The position numbers and the translations under genes were made by a program. Below are positions 8,506-20,584 of a stretch of 64,000 nucleotides of DNA, one piece after another. Source of the stretch: Verrucomicrobiota bacterium. Lineage in GTDB: Bacteria; Verrucomicrobiota; Verrucomicrobiia; Opitutales; Opitutaceae. Every line of letters starts with the position of its first letter. The stretch's first letter is position 1. The stretch lies in contig JAEZGX010000033.1 in assembly GCA_023416735.1 (NCBI GenBank), positions 1 through 64,000 on the forward strand, read 5' to 3'. The notes under the pieces are model-generated. The model was not told the origin of the DNA. It searched no databases and saw only the letters and a program-made list of their open reading frames with translations.

Positions 8506-11500
8506 ATGCTCTCTTTCGTCATACGTAATTCTTTCCTTACCTTCGCCGTCGCGATCGCACTCGGCCTCGCGGGCATTTGGGGGTGGCGACATGTGCCGGT
8601 CGACGCGATTCCCGATCTTAGCGACAACCAGGTAATCGTCTGGGCCGAATGGCCGGGCAAGAGTCCGCAGGACATGGATCAACAGGTCACGTCGCGTCTC
8701 GCGCGTGAGCTTCAGGGGCTTCCCGGCGTCCAGACCGTGCGCGGCATGTCGCTTTACGGCGCAAGCTACCTCTACGTCATCTTCGAGGAAAATCGGGATC
8801 TCTACGAATGTCGCACTCGCGTCCTCGAGCGACTCTCGCAACTGCAGGGAATTCTCCCCACCGGCGTCACGCCGCGTCTTGGCCCGGACGCGACCGCCAT
8901 GGGCCAGGTGTATGCCTTCACGTTGCAGGGCCCGCGCGACATCGAATCGAAACGCTACCTTCTCGATCAGATCGTCGTGCCCGCCTTGCGCGCCGTGCCG
9001 GGCGTTTCCGAGGTCGCTCCAGTCGGCGGCGTCGTGCGCGAATACCAAATCGATGTCGACCCCGCCCGCCTCGAAGCGCAGGGCCTCACGCTCGACATGC
9101 TCATGATGGCCGTCCAGCAGGCAGGTCGCGATGTCGGCGCGATGAGCATCGAGCAATCCGGCATCGAAACCATGATCCGCGGCATCGGCTTCGTTCGTTC
9201 CGTCGCCGACGTCGAAAATATCGTGGTGCGCGGCGATCCTTCGAAGGGCGCCGGTCTCAAGCTCGGCGATATTGCGAACGTTCAACTCGGCGGACAATTC
9301 CGGCAGGGACTTCTCGCCGACGGCTATCAGGAGCACGTCGGCGCCTTCATCGGAATGCGCGTCGGTGAAGATCCGAAAACCGTGATCAACGCCGTGAAGC
9401 AACGCCTGGTCGACTTGAAGCCCACGCTCGAGCACGAGAACCTCAGCGTCGCTTCCTTCTACGATCGCTCGCAGCTCATTCGCGAGACGACCGACACGGT
9501 GACCGACACGCTCAAGGAAGCCGTAATCACGACCGCGTTTGTCGTCGTGCTCTTTCTGCTGCACGTCCGCGCGAGTCTCGCCGTCGCCGTGAGCCTCCCG
9601 CTCGGGATGCTTTTCACGTTTTTCGTCATGCACCTGTTCGGAGTTGGCGCGAACATCATGAGTCTCGCCGGCATCGCGATCGCCATCGGCGTGATGGTGG
9701 ATTTCGGCATCATCATGACCGAAAACATCACGCAGCACCTCGTCGATCTGCAGGAAAAATGCCGACGCGAGGGACGCCCGATGCCGACGTCGCCGTTCAG
9801 TCCTGAAATAACGGATACCGTCGTGCGCGCCGCCCGGGAGGTTGCTCGTCCGCTGCTCACTTCCGCGGCCACCACCGTCATCGGCTTTCTTCCCATCTTC
9901 GCGCTCACGGATCAGGCCGGACGATTGTTCGAGCCGCTCGCGCTCACCAAATCGCTGGCGATCAGCGGCGCCGTTCTCTTCGGCACACTGCTGGTTCCAG
10001 TGCTGTGCCGCTTCCTGCTGCCACCGTGGCATATTCGAAAGCCCGTGCTATTCGCCCTCGTGGGCATCGCCGCCGGTGTGGGGTTCGGCTGGTTCATTCG
10101 CGACGGCTGGTCGTTGCCGATGGACCATGGTCGTTGGACGCTGACCATCCCCGGTTGGCTCTTCGCTCCGCTTTTCGCGGGGCTGGTGGGATCGGCGATC
10201 TGGCGGATCGGCCGAGAACGCCTCGTAAATTACGAGGAGAATCCGATGAGCCGTGCGATTCACGTCGCTTACGAATGGGCCTATACGCGGATCCTCCGTC
10301 ACAAGGTCGCCTTCACCGTCGCGATCGCGACCATGGCGCTGAGCGGATACCTGCTCGGCGCCGGGTGGCAAACTGTCAGCTGGCCACTGCGCAAGCTTTT
10401 CGAAACCGCGGGCGGCGATTTTTCCCACACGCGTATCGACCAAACCATGACACGTGTCTTCCCCGGTGTCGGCGCCAGTTTTCTGCCGCCGCTCGACGAG
10501 GGCAGCTTGTTGTTCATGCCTTCGCTCCCCGCTTCGGGCGGACTGGGCGAGACCCAGCGCGTCATGCAGATCCAAAACCGGCTCATCGAAACCGTGCCGG
10601 AAGTCGCCACCGTGATGGGCAAAATGGGCCGTGCCGAAACCGCCCTCGATCCCGCGCCCCTCGGCATGATCGAAACCGTCGTGCTGCTGAAGCCCTACAA
10701 CGAGTGGCCAGCGCACGAAATCGTCCTGCCCGATGGGTCGATCGAGCATCGCCCGCGCACGCTCGCGGAAGTTCGTTCCGCCCTCGCCGCGGTCTCCGAC
10801 ATCCCCGGTGTCGCTCCGAGCTGGCTGCAGCCGATCGAAACGCGTGTGGTCATGCTCTCCACCGGCATCCGCAGCCTCATCGCGTTGCAATTACTCGGCG
10901 ACGATACGGACGCTCTCGAGCGTTTCGCCGAAGCCGCCGAGAAAATCCTCCAACCCACTCCCGGCGCTATCGACGTCCAGATGCAGCGCGAGGGCGGCAA
11001 GCCCTACGCCGAGATTCGTCTCGATCCCGACAAGCTCGCGCGCTTCGGCCTCACGAACGAACAGGTGATGCGCTCGGTCGAAACCGCGCTCGGCGGAATG
11101 GCCCTATCCTATTCCGTCGAGGGCGCGCTGCGCTACCCGATTCGCATTCGCTACCTTCGCGAACGTCGCGACGATCCGGATGAACTCTTGCAAGTTCAAG
11201 TTCCCCTGCCGTCCGGCTCGGCTTCCGTCCCGCTCACCAGCCTGCTCGCGATTCCCACGGTGCATCTTCTCGAGTTTTCCGAAAACGCTCCCGACGCCCC
11301 CACTCTGCTCCAACGCCTGCCGCTTTCCCATCAACGCAACTTTACGATTCTCGATCACCGTCACGCCGAACTCACTCTGCCGGCGGGTGAAGCCTTGCCC
11401 GCCGAAATCGCCGCCGCAGCTGCCGCGCACCAACTCCGTATCACCGGCACGCGTCCGAGCGAAGCCGGCCTGACCTACACCGTGGGCCCGATGGCGATTC

Positions 11501-12237
11501 GTTCCGAGGGAGGCAAACGCACGCAATACGTGCTCCTCAACGCACTCGGTCGGGGCGAGGTGGAGGTCGTGCGCGACGCCGACGCGCGCTTGCAAGCGGC
11601 TCTCGCCGACGGCCGTCTCGAGCTACCGCCGGGCACCACCTATCGCTGGGTGGGGCGCTACGAGCAAAAGATCAAAGCGGACCAGACGATGCGCATCATC
11701 ATCAGCGTTTCGATGGCCGTCATGGTGCTGCTGATTTATATCGGCACGCGTTCGTGGCTGATCACCGCGATCATCATCCTCGCCAATGCCGCCGTCACCA
11801 CAGCGGGCGGCTTCTTCTTCGTCTGGCTGTGGGATGTCGAAATGACGACTGCGGTCGTCGTCGGATTCCTCGTCCTGCTCGGCGTGATGTTCAACGACGG
11901 CATCCTGCTCGGCACCTACATTCAGGATCAGTTCAAGACGCACCCGGGCACCGTGAACGAAGTGAATCGGCGCGTCTTCATCGCGGGTCTTCGCCGGCGT
12001 CGGCCTGCGATCATGACCAACACGACGACACTCCTGTCTCTCATTCCGGTGCTCTGGTCCACCGGCCGAGGTTCGGAGCTGATGATCCCGATGGTGCTTC
12101 CCGTCGTCGGAGGCATGATCTTCGACATCATCTCCCTGTTTTCCGTCCCGGTGTTTTACACGTGGTATTGGGAGCGTCGTCTCGCGCGCGAAGCCCAATC
12201 CCGCGCAGCAGTCACGGTCGCACCTTCGCCAGCGTGA
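8506..12237 (+). CDS. cusA: CusA/CzcA-family heavy-metal efflux RND permease, unusually long
   Basis: Inner-membrane proton-driven pump, 1243 residues versus about 1050 for E. coli CusA. The N-terminus (MLSFVIRNSFLTFAVAIAL, VPVDAIPDLSDNQVIVWAEW) is typical of heavy-metal RND proteins. Met residues in LLFMPSLP, VATVMGKMGRAETA and VVMLSTGIRS fall where the copper-exporting members have their methionine relay, supporting Cu(I)/Ag(I) as substrate. Two insertions make it long: one near residues 500-660 (WHIRKPVLFALVGIAAG through the segment before FLPPLDEGSLLF) with extra hydrophobic stretches, and one near 910-1018 in the second periplasmic half. A GTG at 8488 is an alternative start; ATG 8506 gives the family-like N-terminus. 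Confidence 0.92.
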   Translation: MLSFVIRNSFLTFAVAIALGLAGIWGWRHVPVDAIPDLSDNQVIVWAEWPGKSPQDMDQQVTSRLARELQGLPGVQTVRGMSLYGASYLYVIFEENRDLYECRTRVLERLSQLQGILPTGVTPRLGPDATAMGQVYAFTLQGPRDIESKRYLLDQIVVPALRAVPGVSEVAPVGGVVREYQIDVDPARLEAQGLTLDMLMMAVQQAGRDVGAMSIEQSGIETMIRGIGFVRSVADVENIVVRGDPSKGAGLKLGDIANVQLGGQFRQGLLADGYQEHVGAFIGMRVGEDPKTVINAVKQRLVDLKPTLEHENLSVASFYDRSQLIRETTDTVTDTLKEAVITTAFVVVLFLLHVRASLAVAVSLPLGMLFTFFVMHLFGVGANIMSLAGIAIAIGVMVDFGIIMTENITQHLVDLQEKCRREGRPMPTSPFSPEITDTVVRAAREVARPLLTSAATTVIGFLPIFALTDQAGRLFEPLALTKSLAISGAVLFGTLLVPVLCRFLLPPWHIRKPVLFALVGIAAGVGFGWFIRDGWSLPMDHGRWTLTIPGWLFAPLFAGLVGSAIWRIGRERLVNYEENPMSRAIHVAYEWAYTRILRHKVAFTVAIATMALSGYLLGAGWQTVSWPLRKLFETAGGDFSHTRIDQTMTRVFPGVGASFLPPLDEGSLLFMPSLPASGGLGETQRVMQIQNRLIETVPEVATVMGKMGRAETALDPAPLGMIETVVLLKPYNEWPAHEIVLPDGSIEHRPRTLAEVRSALAAVSDIPGVAPSWLQPIETRVVMLSTGIRSLIALQLLGDDTDALERFAEAAEKILQPTPGAIDVQMQREGGKPYAEIRLDPDKLARFGLTNEQVMRSVETALGGMALSYSVEGALRYPIRIRYLRERRDDPDELLQVQVPLPSGSASVPLTSLLAIPTVHLLEFSENAPDAPTLLQRLPLSHQRNFTILDHRHAELTLPAGEALPAEIAAAAAAHQLRITGTRPSEAGLTYTVGPMAIRSEGGKRTQYVLLNALGRGEVEVVRDADARLQAALADGRLELPPGTTYRWVGRYEQKIKADQTMRIIISVSMAVMVLLIYIGTRSWLITAIIILANAAVTTAGGFFFVWLWDVEMTTAVVVGFLVLLGVMFNDGILLGTYIQDQFKTHPGTVNEVNRRVFIAGLRRRRPAIMTNTTTLLSLIPVLWSTGRGSELMIPMVLPVVGGMIFDIISLFSVPVFYTWYWERRLAREAQSRAAVTVAPSPA

Positions 12238-12255
12238 TGACGAACCGACGCGCCA

Positions 12256-14562
<2,307 letters not shown>

Positions 14563-14646
14563 AATCGGGAAACGATAACCGTCCCCACAGAATGAATGCT
14601 CCGACGCTGCGGGCAAATCGCGTCTGCCCGCGCCATCACCCAACAC

Positions 14647-17253
14647 CTAGCGCCACTCGTGCCGTGGATAGCGTCGCGACAGCTCCGTCTTTATTTTCGG
14701 ATACTGCTCGCGCCAGAAATTCGTCAGGTCGTCCGTCACTTGGATCGGCCGTTGGTTCGGCGCGAGGATCTCGAACTTCACCGGCACGCGCCCGTGCCCG
14801 ATCGTGAACTTCCCTTCGATTCCATAAAGCTCCTGTATCCGCGCCGACAATATCGGCGGACCTTCCTTCTCATAGCGCAGCCGCGACTTCCGCCCGTTGC
14901 CCATCACCAGTCGCTCGGGGAGATAATCGTCCAGCACCGCGAGTTGCTCCGCCGTCAGCCAGTCGCGCAACACCGGCATCACCGGTTTCTCCTTCACCGC
15001 GCGCGCCCCGAGTTCCCCGTAACACACCTGCTCGATCAGCGTCGCTCGATCCGCCTCCGTGATCGGATTCACCTCCAACTCGGGAAACCACTCCGCCATC
15101 CGGTTCACGCGGGTAATCCATTGCTCCACATTTTCATCCCATGCTTCGAGTTTGATCCGTCCTGCGAGCACTTCCTTCGTCAGCAACGCCGCCGCTTCGT
15201 TCAACGGCGCTTCCTCGCTGCTCGCTTTCGCTTCGAGCACCAGGTCGCGAAACCGCCGCTCGCGCCGCGACACCACGCGTTTCGCCTGCTCGTCGTAAAC
15301 CACCCCGCGGGTTTCATAGTAATCGTCCGGAAACACCTCCTTCAACCACGCCTCCTCGATCGCAGTCGCCAGGGACAACAATGTATTCACTTCTCCATCA
15401 CCCCGCCCGATCTCGCTGATCTCCGCCGCCACCAGCAACGGCGCTTTCTGGATCGCGCTCTCGCGCGCCAGCACGCCGCGGCGTTGATGAATCAACTCGC
15501 ATCGCAGCGTCCCCGCATCGAGCCGCTTGGCGAGTTGATCCGAAAATCCCGCGAGCACGCACTTCCGCACCTCCGCGCCCTCGACCCTTCGCTCGCTCAC
15601 ATCGAGGCCTTCCTTCTCCGCAATCTCCAGAAACTGCGCGAACAAGGGTCCCACTTGTCGAGCGCCTTGCGCATGGATCCCCAAGCGCCGGCACGCATCC
15701 ACCGCGTAGTTGTTCTGATGCGCAAAACGCCACGCCCGCATCAAGAGGAAGAAATCGCTCTCGTATTCCTCTCCGAGCACGTCCTCGCGCGCGTTCTCCA
15801 CGTCGCGTGAAACTCCGCGCAGGAGAAAATTCCTCCCTTGCGTCAGCGCCGCCATCAACGCGACCGGCCGCACGCACCCGCGTTCCTGCGCCGCCAGCAA
15901 CATCCGCGCATACCGCGGATGCACCGGAAATCTTAACATCTTCCGTCCGACTTCGGTGATCGCTGTGGGAGAGGCCCTAGACCCCGACTCCACGCTCGTC
16001 TTCCCGGAACTCGAAACTCCAAACGCCGAACTCGAAACAGCTCCGAGATCTGCCAGGAGCCGCTCCGCCCGCTCCAGCGCCTTCACGTCGGGTTTCTCCA
16101 ACCACGGAAACGCAAAGACGTCATCGATCCCGCTGGCCTTCAAGGTCAGCACCACTTCCGCCAGATCCAGCCGCCGCACTTCCGGCAGCTCCTGCGGCGC
16201 TCGCTGTCCGTGCTCGCGCTCCGTCCACAACCGCACGCACACACCCGGCGCCGTGCGGCCCGCACGTCCCGCGCGCTGATCCGCGCTCGCGGCCGAAATC
16301 TTCTCGATCAACAGCGTGTTGATCCCGCGATGCGGATCGAACCGCGCCACGCGCGCCAACCCGCTGTCGATGACCGCGGTCACGCCTTCGATCGTCAGCG
16401 ACGTTTCCGCGACATTGGTCGAGACAATGATTTTTCGCGCATCGTAACGCGCCACCGCTCGATCCTGCTGCTCCGGCGACAACTCACCATGCAGGGGAAA
16501 ACACACGAAATCGCGCAGCGCCCGCGATCCTTCGATCGCCTGCACCGTGCGGCCGATTTCATAGCCGCCGGGCATGAACACGAGCATGTCCCCCGCGACG
16601 TTCGCCGCGATCCGCTCGCATTCGCGCGCCGCCACCTCCCACACCGGCTCCTGGTCGAAATTCGCCGTCTTCGGCAGATATTCGATTCGCACGGGAAAGC
16701 TGCGTCCTTGCGAGACCAATACATCGCACGGCGCCAGATAGTCTTTCAGCGCCCCGGCATCGAGCGTCGCCGACATCACGACGATCTTCAGATCGGGGCG
16801 CGTGCTCTGCTGAATCTGAATCGCCCGCGCCAGCGAGATATCGCCGTAGAGATGCCGTTCGTGAAATTCGTCGAACACCACCGCGCTCACGCCGCGCAAT
16901 GTCGCGTCGAACGACATCTGCCTGAGCAGGATCCCTTCGGTCACGAAACGAATCCGCGTCTTTGCGCTCACCCGCGATTCCAGCCGTATTTGATATCCCA
17001 CGACATCGCCCAGGTTGGTCCCGACTTCCTCCGCCACCCGCTTCGCCAGCATCCGCGCCGCAAGCCGTCGGGGTTGCAACACCACGACTTCGCCCTGGGC
17101 GCCCGCGAGCCCGTGCTTCAGCAACATCTGCGGAATCTGCGTCGATTTACCCGATCCGGTCGGCGCCTGCACGATCAGCCGGCCTTGCGTGCGCAAGGAG
17201 GCAACGACCGCGTTCTCTAGTTCGTAGATCGGGAGTTCTCTCGGAGCGGGCAT
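14647..17253 (-). CDS. hrpB: ATP-dependent helicase HrpB (DEAH-box family)
   Basis: DExH-box RNA/DNA helicase of unknown cellular substrate. The 868-residue protein contains Walker A GSGKST (33-38), the box II variant DEFH (128-131), SAT, and motif VI QRAGRAGRTAPGV, followed by the ratchet/OB region and the HrpB-specific C-terminus (PILSARIQELYGIEG, HGRVPVKFEILAPNQRPIQ, FWREQYPKIKTELSRRYPRH). Start at 17253 (MPAPRELPIYELE) is preferred over an ATG 20 codons upstream whose product matches a repeat sequence. Odd feature: about 30 residues near 400-431 (SSSAFGVSSSG and flanks) are encoded by the short degenerate repeat also seen upstream of this gene, so a repeat appears to have inserted in frame between the helicase lobes and the C-terminal part. 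Confidence 0.9.
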   Translation of the reverse strand: MPAPRELPIYELENAVVASLRTQGRLIVQAPTGSGKSTQIPQMLLKHGLAGAQGEVVVLQPRRLAARMLAKRVAEEVGTNLGDVVGYQIRLESRVSAKTRIRFVTEGILLRQMSFDATLRGVSAVVFDEFHERHLYGDISLARAIQIQQSTRPDLKIVVMSATLDAGALKDYLAPCDVLVSQGRSFPVRIEYLPKTANFDQEPVWEVAARECERIAANVAGDMLVFMPGGYEIGRTVQAIEGSRALRDFVCFPLHGELSPEQQDRAVARYDARKIIVSTNVAETSLTIEGVTAVIDSGLARVARFDPHRGINTLLIEKISAASADQRAGRAGRTAPGVCVRLWTEREHGQRAPQELPEVRRLDLAEVVLTLKASGIDDVFAFPWLEKPDVKALERAERLLADLGAVSSSAFGVSSSGKTSVESGSRASPTAITEVGRKMLRFPVHPRYARMLLAAQERGCVRPVALMAALTQGRNFLLRGVSRDVENAREDVLGEEYESDFFLLMRAWRFAHQNNYAVDACRRLGIHAQGARQVGPLFAQFLEIAEKEGLDVSERRVEGAEVRKCVLAGFSDQLAKRLDAGTLRCELIHQRRGVLARESAIQKAPLLVAAEISEIGRGDGEVNTLLSLATAIEEAWLKEVFPDDYYETRGVVYDEQAKRVVSRRERRFRDLVLEAKASSEEAPLNEAAALLTKEVLAGRIKLEAWDENVEQWITRVNRMAEWFPELEVNPITEADRATLIEQVCYGELGARAVKEKPVMPVLRDWLTAEQLAVLDDYLPERLVMGNGRKSRLRYEKEGPPILSARIQELYGIEGKFTIGHGRVPVKFEILAPNQRPIQVTDDLTNFWREQYPKIKTELSRRYPRHEWR
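16006..16038. repeat. Short degenerate repeat inside hrpB
   Basis: A quasi-periodic run built from units such as ACTCGAAACTCC and CCGAACTCGAAAC. The 11-mer CTCCAAACGCC (16017-16027) recurs exactly at 17276-17286. In the hrpB frame it encodes a Ser-rich insertion. Confidence 0.6.
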
Positions 17254-17267
17254 AAACGGCCGACAAA

Positions 17268-17294
17268 GCTCCAAGCTCCAAACGCCAAGCTCCA
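17268..17294. repeat. Short degenerate repeat upstream of hrpB
   Basis: Tandem AGCTCCA units around the 11-mer CTCCAAACGCC shared with the copy inside hrpB. It lies just upstream of the chosen hrpB start. Confidence 0.6.
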
Positions 17295-17365
17295 GAGAAT
17301 TTTCAAATTCCAACCACCCGGCACGTTTCCGGCCCGTGTTCGATGTTTGAGACTAGATCCTTCCC

Positions 17366-17390
17366 TGGAGCTTGGATCTTGGCGCTTGGA
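17366..17390. repeat. Short degenerate repeat, inverted orientation
   Basis: GGAGCTTGGATC followed by TTGGCGCTTGGA is the reverse-complement style of the neighbouring repeat at 17268-17294. It sits about 60 bases before the first hairpin of the proposed structured RNA. Confidence 0.5.
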
Positions 17391-17424
17391 TATTCCGCGC
17401 CCTTCCGGCGGCGGTCGCGGTGAG

Positions 17425-18400
17425 TAACGGGTGAATGAGTTTGCTCCCAAGTTATTCACCGATTTTCGCGTGCATCGAATGTGAAGAACATTGGCTTTTA
17501 GTTTTGGCCGCACCGCACACGCTCGACGTCGTTCCTTGATAGAACAGTCGCAGCGCGAAGACCTGAAAAAACCTTCGAGAGCGCGACTGGGATAATCCCG
17601 GGCGACCGGGGAAAGGTCGGCGACAGCTGGTGTCGCCCTCCCCTGCAACACGGCGCGAGCCGATGTTGCTGGCACATATCACCAGCTCCTCTGATCCGGA
17701 GTCGTGTCCGGTCAGTTCACACGAACCAGGAGCTGAGCGGCGAGCGGCGATCAGAAACCGCACGCGAGCCGAGTCACGCCCACAGGACGTTTCGACCTGT
17801 GCGCGGACGCAGTTACCCCAGAGGGTTTGGTTGCTACTGCGCAAGACCAGAACGCAATCGCGTTTCCCGGCGGGACGACCCCGCCAAAAGGCCCGCTCGT
17901 TCGCACGAGCCGGGCGCGCAAGGGAGACACGATTGCGGGGAGAGAGCGAGCCTGGCAAAGCCCGCGAACCTCCTCGATTGGGGCGGCCCGAAAAACGCGT
18001 CACCCCACTGCAAAAGCGAATGCAACCTGAGAGCTAAGAGGTCAGACCCGTAACGCGGGGCCAACGTCCGGCCACAAGCCGGAGCCGTCCCCGTGGCAAC
18101 GGTGCCGACGCGATAGACAGAAATTGCAGGCGTGTCCGCACCACGTCCGGCGTGCCGCTTCCGGCAGGAAGCGTCCGAACCGGGCGAAGAGGCCTCACTC
18201 GATAGATTCCAACCGGAAACGGTCGGAACGGTCCCGCCATGAGACCGAAACATCCGCATGCCGCGGAGAGTGGCGTCGGGAAGCACACGGCCCGCGAAAG
18301 CGAGAGCGCCCAACGTTGTGCACCGGGAAAGAGCGCGTGGCGCACGCCCACTCCCCAATTTGGCCCGGGAACCGCAAGGTTCCCGGGCCTTATTGTTTTT
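17425..18400 (+). ncRNA. Large structured non-coding RNA, family not recognised
   Basis: This protein-free stretch between hrpB and typA is packed with perfect local helices. Examples: 17430-17436/17454-17460; 17545-17551/17583-17589 with an inner CGAAG/CTTCG; GGCGACA/TGTCGCC 17619-17637; a GCGA-capped 10-bp hairpin 17645-17669; an 8-bp helix 17683-17690/17728-17735 enclosing a 9-bp hairpin 17691-17715; CACAGG/CCTGTG 17781-17801; CGCAGT/ACTGCG 17808-17841; a 15-bp helix 17853-17868/17922-17937 closing two hairpins; 18067-18083; 18156-18173; a GAAA-capped hairpin 18207-18228; and 18335-18347. GNRA loops (GCGA, GAAA, GAAA, GCAA) occur in the + sense, and an intrinsic terminator ends it on that strand. 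None of the open frames has convincing coding character. It lacks the conserved motifs of RNase P RNA, tmRNA, SRP RNA or rRNA. The 5' end is a guess; the 3' end is fixed by the terminator. Confidence 0.75.
18362..18400 (+). terminator. Intrinsic terminator of the structured RNA
   Basis: A perfect 12-bp stem GGCCCGGGAACC/GGTTCCCGGGCC (18362-18373 with 18378-18389) capped by a GCAA tetraloop and followed by TTATTGTTTTT. The T tract is present only on the + strand, which orients the upstream transcript. Confidence 0.9.
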
Positions 18401-18421
18401 GGCGCAGACGTATGCCGGAAT

Positions 18422-18522
18422 CTTGAATCTCAAATTTCGAATCCGGAATCTGGAACTCAGGAACTCTGGAAAACGGCTTCCCTGTCCGCCGGCTCGTTCC
18501 AGCCGTTCCTGAGTTCCAGATT
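18422..18522. repeat. Degenerate repeat plus 18-bp perfect inverted repeat upstream of typA
   Basis: After a run of AATCTCAAATTTCGAATCC-like units, the 18-mer at 18447-18464 (AATCTGGAACTCAGGAAC) is repeated as its exact reverse complement at 18505-18522, separated by 40 bases. It ends about 100 bases before the typA start and could form a long hairpin in a typA leader, or be a small palindromic repeat element. Confidence 0.7.
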
Positions 18523-18621
18523 AACCCCCATCCGAATTCGCGCCCCGGCTTAGGCCTTGCATTCACTTGGCGCGGTCCGCACGTTCTTCCCCTTTTTCGA
18601 AGAAATGAACGCGTCCGCTCC

Positions 18622-20451
<1,830 letters not shown>

Positions 20452-20475
20452 GCGATTCCGCTGCTTTCGATTTCA

Positions 20476-20507
20476 AGCCCGCCGGCGATTTCGCCTGCGG
20501 GCTTTTT
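20476..20507 (+). terminator. Intrinsic terminator of typA
   Basis: AGCCCGC (20476-20482) pairs with GCGGGCT (20497-20503), with an inner GGCG/CGCC, followed by five T residues. It lies 25 bases after the typA stop. Confidence 0.85.
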
Positions 20508-20584
20508 CGTGTTTGGAGCCGACCGCCGCGTCAGGCCAACGGATCGACGCAATCTCACCGCCCCCACGCGACTTCGGCCGCCGC

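Noticed and set aside
17421..17440. GTGAGTAACGGGTGA resembles a conserved 16S rRNA stretch
   Set aside because: No other 16S-like sequence follows; the match is short and the surrounding bases form an unrelated hairpin.
17425..18400. Possibility that this region is RNase P RNA, tmRNA or SRP RNA
   Set aside because: The RNase P core motif with GAGGAAAGTCC and its partner is absent, there is no tRNA-like CCA end or T-arm for tmRNA, and no SRP domain IV loop.
17834..18433. 199-residue and other open frames on the minus strand across the structured-RNA region
   Set aside because: They have odd Arg/Gly/Cys/Ser-rich composition, no recognisable domain, overlap each other in several frames and coincide with strong RNA stems and a terminator.
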